From the NCBI RefSeq assembly GCF_027912495.1, contig NZ_CP115463.1:3112501-3176500 (forward strand): a stretch of DNA of 64,000 nt. Direction: 5' to 3'. Source of the DNA: Caulobacter sp. NIBR1757 (GTDB lineage: Bacteria > Pseudomonadota > Alphaproteobacteria > Caulobacterales > Caulobacteraceae). Under the pieces are notes generated by a model, which saw only the letters and a program-made list of their open reading frames with translations, did not search any database and was not told the origin of the DNA. This document shows, piece after piece, positions 63,434-64,000 of the stretch (positions are counted from its first letter, which is position 1; each line of letters opens with the position of its first letter). Made by a program: the position numbers and the translations under genes.

Positions 63434-64000
63434 ATGCGTGTTGCGATGATCGGCACCGGCTACGTTGGCCTGGTGTCCGGAGCCTGCTTCGCCGACTTCG
63501 GCCACACCGTCTGCTGCATCGACAAGGACGCCGGCAAGATCGCGCGCCTGCACGACAACATCATGCCCATCTATGAGCCGGGCCTCGACGACCTGGTGGC
63601 CCGCAACGTCAAGGCTGGCCGCCTGTCCTTCGCCACCGAGGCCAATGACGCGGTCCGCAACGCCGATGCCGTCTTCATCGCCGTCGGCACCCCCTCGCGC
63701 CGCGGCGACGGCCACGCCGACCTCTCCTACGTCTACGCCGCCGCCGAGGAGATCGCCGGCCAGATGGACGGCTTCACCGTCATCGTCACCAAGTCGACCG
63801 TGCCCGTCGGCACCGGCGACGAGATCGAGCGCATCATCCGCGAAAAACGCCCCGACGCCGACTTCGCCGTCGTCTCCAACCCCGAGTTCCTGCGCGAAGG
63901 CGCCGCCATCGACGACTTCAAGCGGCCCGACCGCGTCGTCGTCGGCACCGATAACGACAAGGCGAAAGAGGTGATGCAGGAGCTCTACCGCCCGCTGTTC
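63434..64000 (+). CDS. ugd: UDP-glucose 6-dehydrogenase (3' partial)
   Basis: Oxidises UDP-glucose to UDP-glucuronate for surface polysaccharide. The first 189 residues are present; the window ends inside the gene. N-terminal NAD site IGTGYVGLVSGACFADFGH, then GTPSRRGDGHADLS, STVPVGTGD and NPEFLREGAAIDDF. The active-site Cys lies beyond the window. ATG 63434. It follows the phosphomannomutase gene. Confidence 0.93.
   Translation, partial: MRVAMIGTGYVGLVSGACFADFGHTVCCIDKDAGKIARLHDNIMPIYEPGLDDLVARNVKAGRLSFATEANDAVRNADAVFIAVGTPSRRGDGHADLSYVYAAAEEIAGQMDGFTVIVTKSTVPVGTGDEIERIIREKRPDADFAVVSNPEFLREGAAIDDFKRPDRVVVGTDNDKAKEVMQELYRPLF

Overview
The window is high-GC (roughly 70 percent in most places) chromosomal DNA of an alphaproteobacterium, most probably Caulobacterales (Caulobacter/Phenylobacterium type). 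This is inferred from codon use, the glnK-amtB, efp/epmA/epmB and ppdK/glyQS gene sets, and many small exported proteins. No rRNA, tRNA, CRISPR array or insertion sequence was recognised. Both ends cut genes: a phage-type terminase at the left and a UDP-glucose dehydrogenase at the right.

Layout. 1-4.3 kb: terminase fragment, then a lower-GC island with a C5-cytosine methyltransferase, an overlapping Vsr repair nuclease and a convergent candidate restriction enzyme. 4.3-11.5 kb: rsgA, small unknown genes, and a very large AAA-ATPase/histidine kinase/receiver protein with its OmpR-family regulator. 11.7-20 kb: a short-chain dehydrogenase, a VIT/VWA surface-type protein, the EF-P beta-lysylation set (efp, epmA, epmB) and an M48 protease. 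20-31 kb: ppdK, glyS/glyQ, three consecutive exported proteins sharing one C-terminal motif, glnK-amtB. 31-43.6 kb: ispE with a TPR lipoprotein, ETF-ubiquinone oxidoreductase, uracil-DNA glycosylase, lytic transglycosylase, a radical-SAM protein, an RNA m5U methyltransferase and tlyA. 43.7-50.8 kb: a three-gene ABC exporter, an S46 peptidase, a histidinol-phosphatase-like enzyme and a hydrolase. 50.8-58 kb: two pairs of exported paralogues (including exported methyltransferase-fold proteins), an SCP2 protein, a small heat-shock protein with a ROSE-like RNA thermometer, and two pentapeptide-repeat paralogues. 58-64 kb: a stand-alone RibD-type deaminase, gpmA, two toxin-antitoxin pairs around kdsD, a phosphomannomutase and ugd, the last three supplying sugar precursors for LPS and surface polysaccharide.

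The most striking non-genic signal is a group of intergenic inverted repeats of about 120-210 bp. Each arm carries a GC-rich hairpin and/or a second hairpin with a three- or four-base loop (usually GAA or GCA). The stem of that second hairpin changes from arm to arm with compensating changes, so structure is kept while sequence is not. Four families are seen, plus shortened derivatives. Most sit at gene 3' ends, and one has been read through into the C-terminus of the radical-SAM protein. A second signal is a pair of unrelated intergenic segments, at 22.8-23.1 and 38.35-38.6 kb. They share a left-hand motif and an 18-20 bp AT-rich palindrome (GAATATGTCTAGACATATTC) at the right, 250-277 bp apart.

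The other leads are the shared C-terminal tail of three neighbouring exported proteins, a TonB-box-like motif in the VIT/VWA protein, methyltransferase folds sent to the envelope, and a 53-residue membrane protein translationally coupled to kdsD. All functional calls rest on reading motifs by eye; no database search was run.
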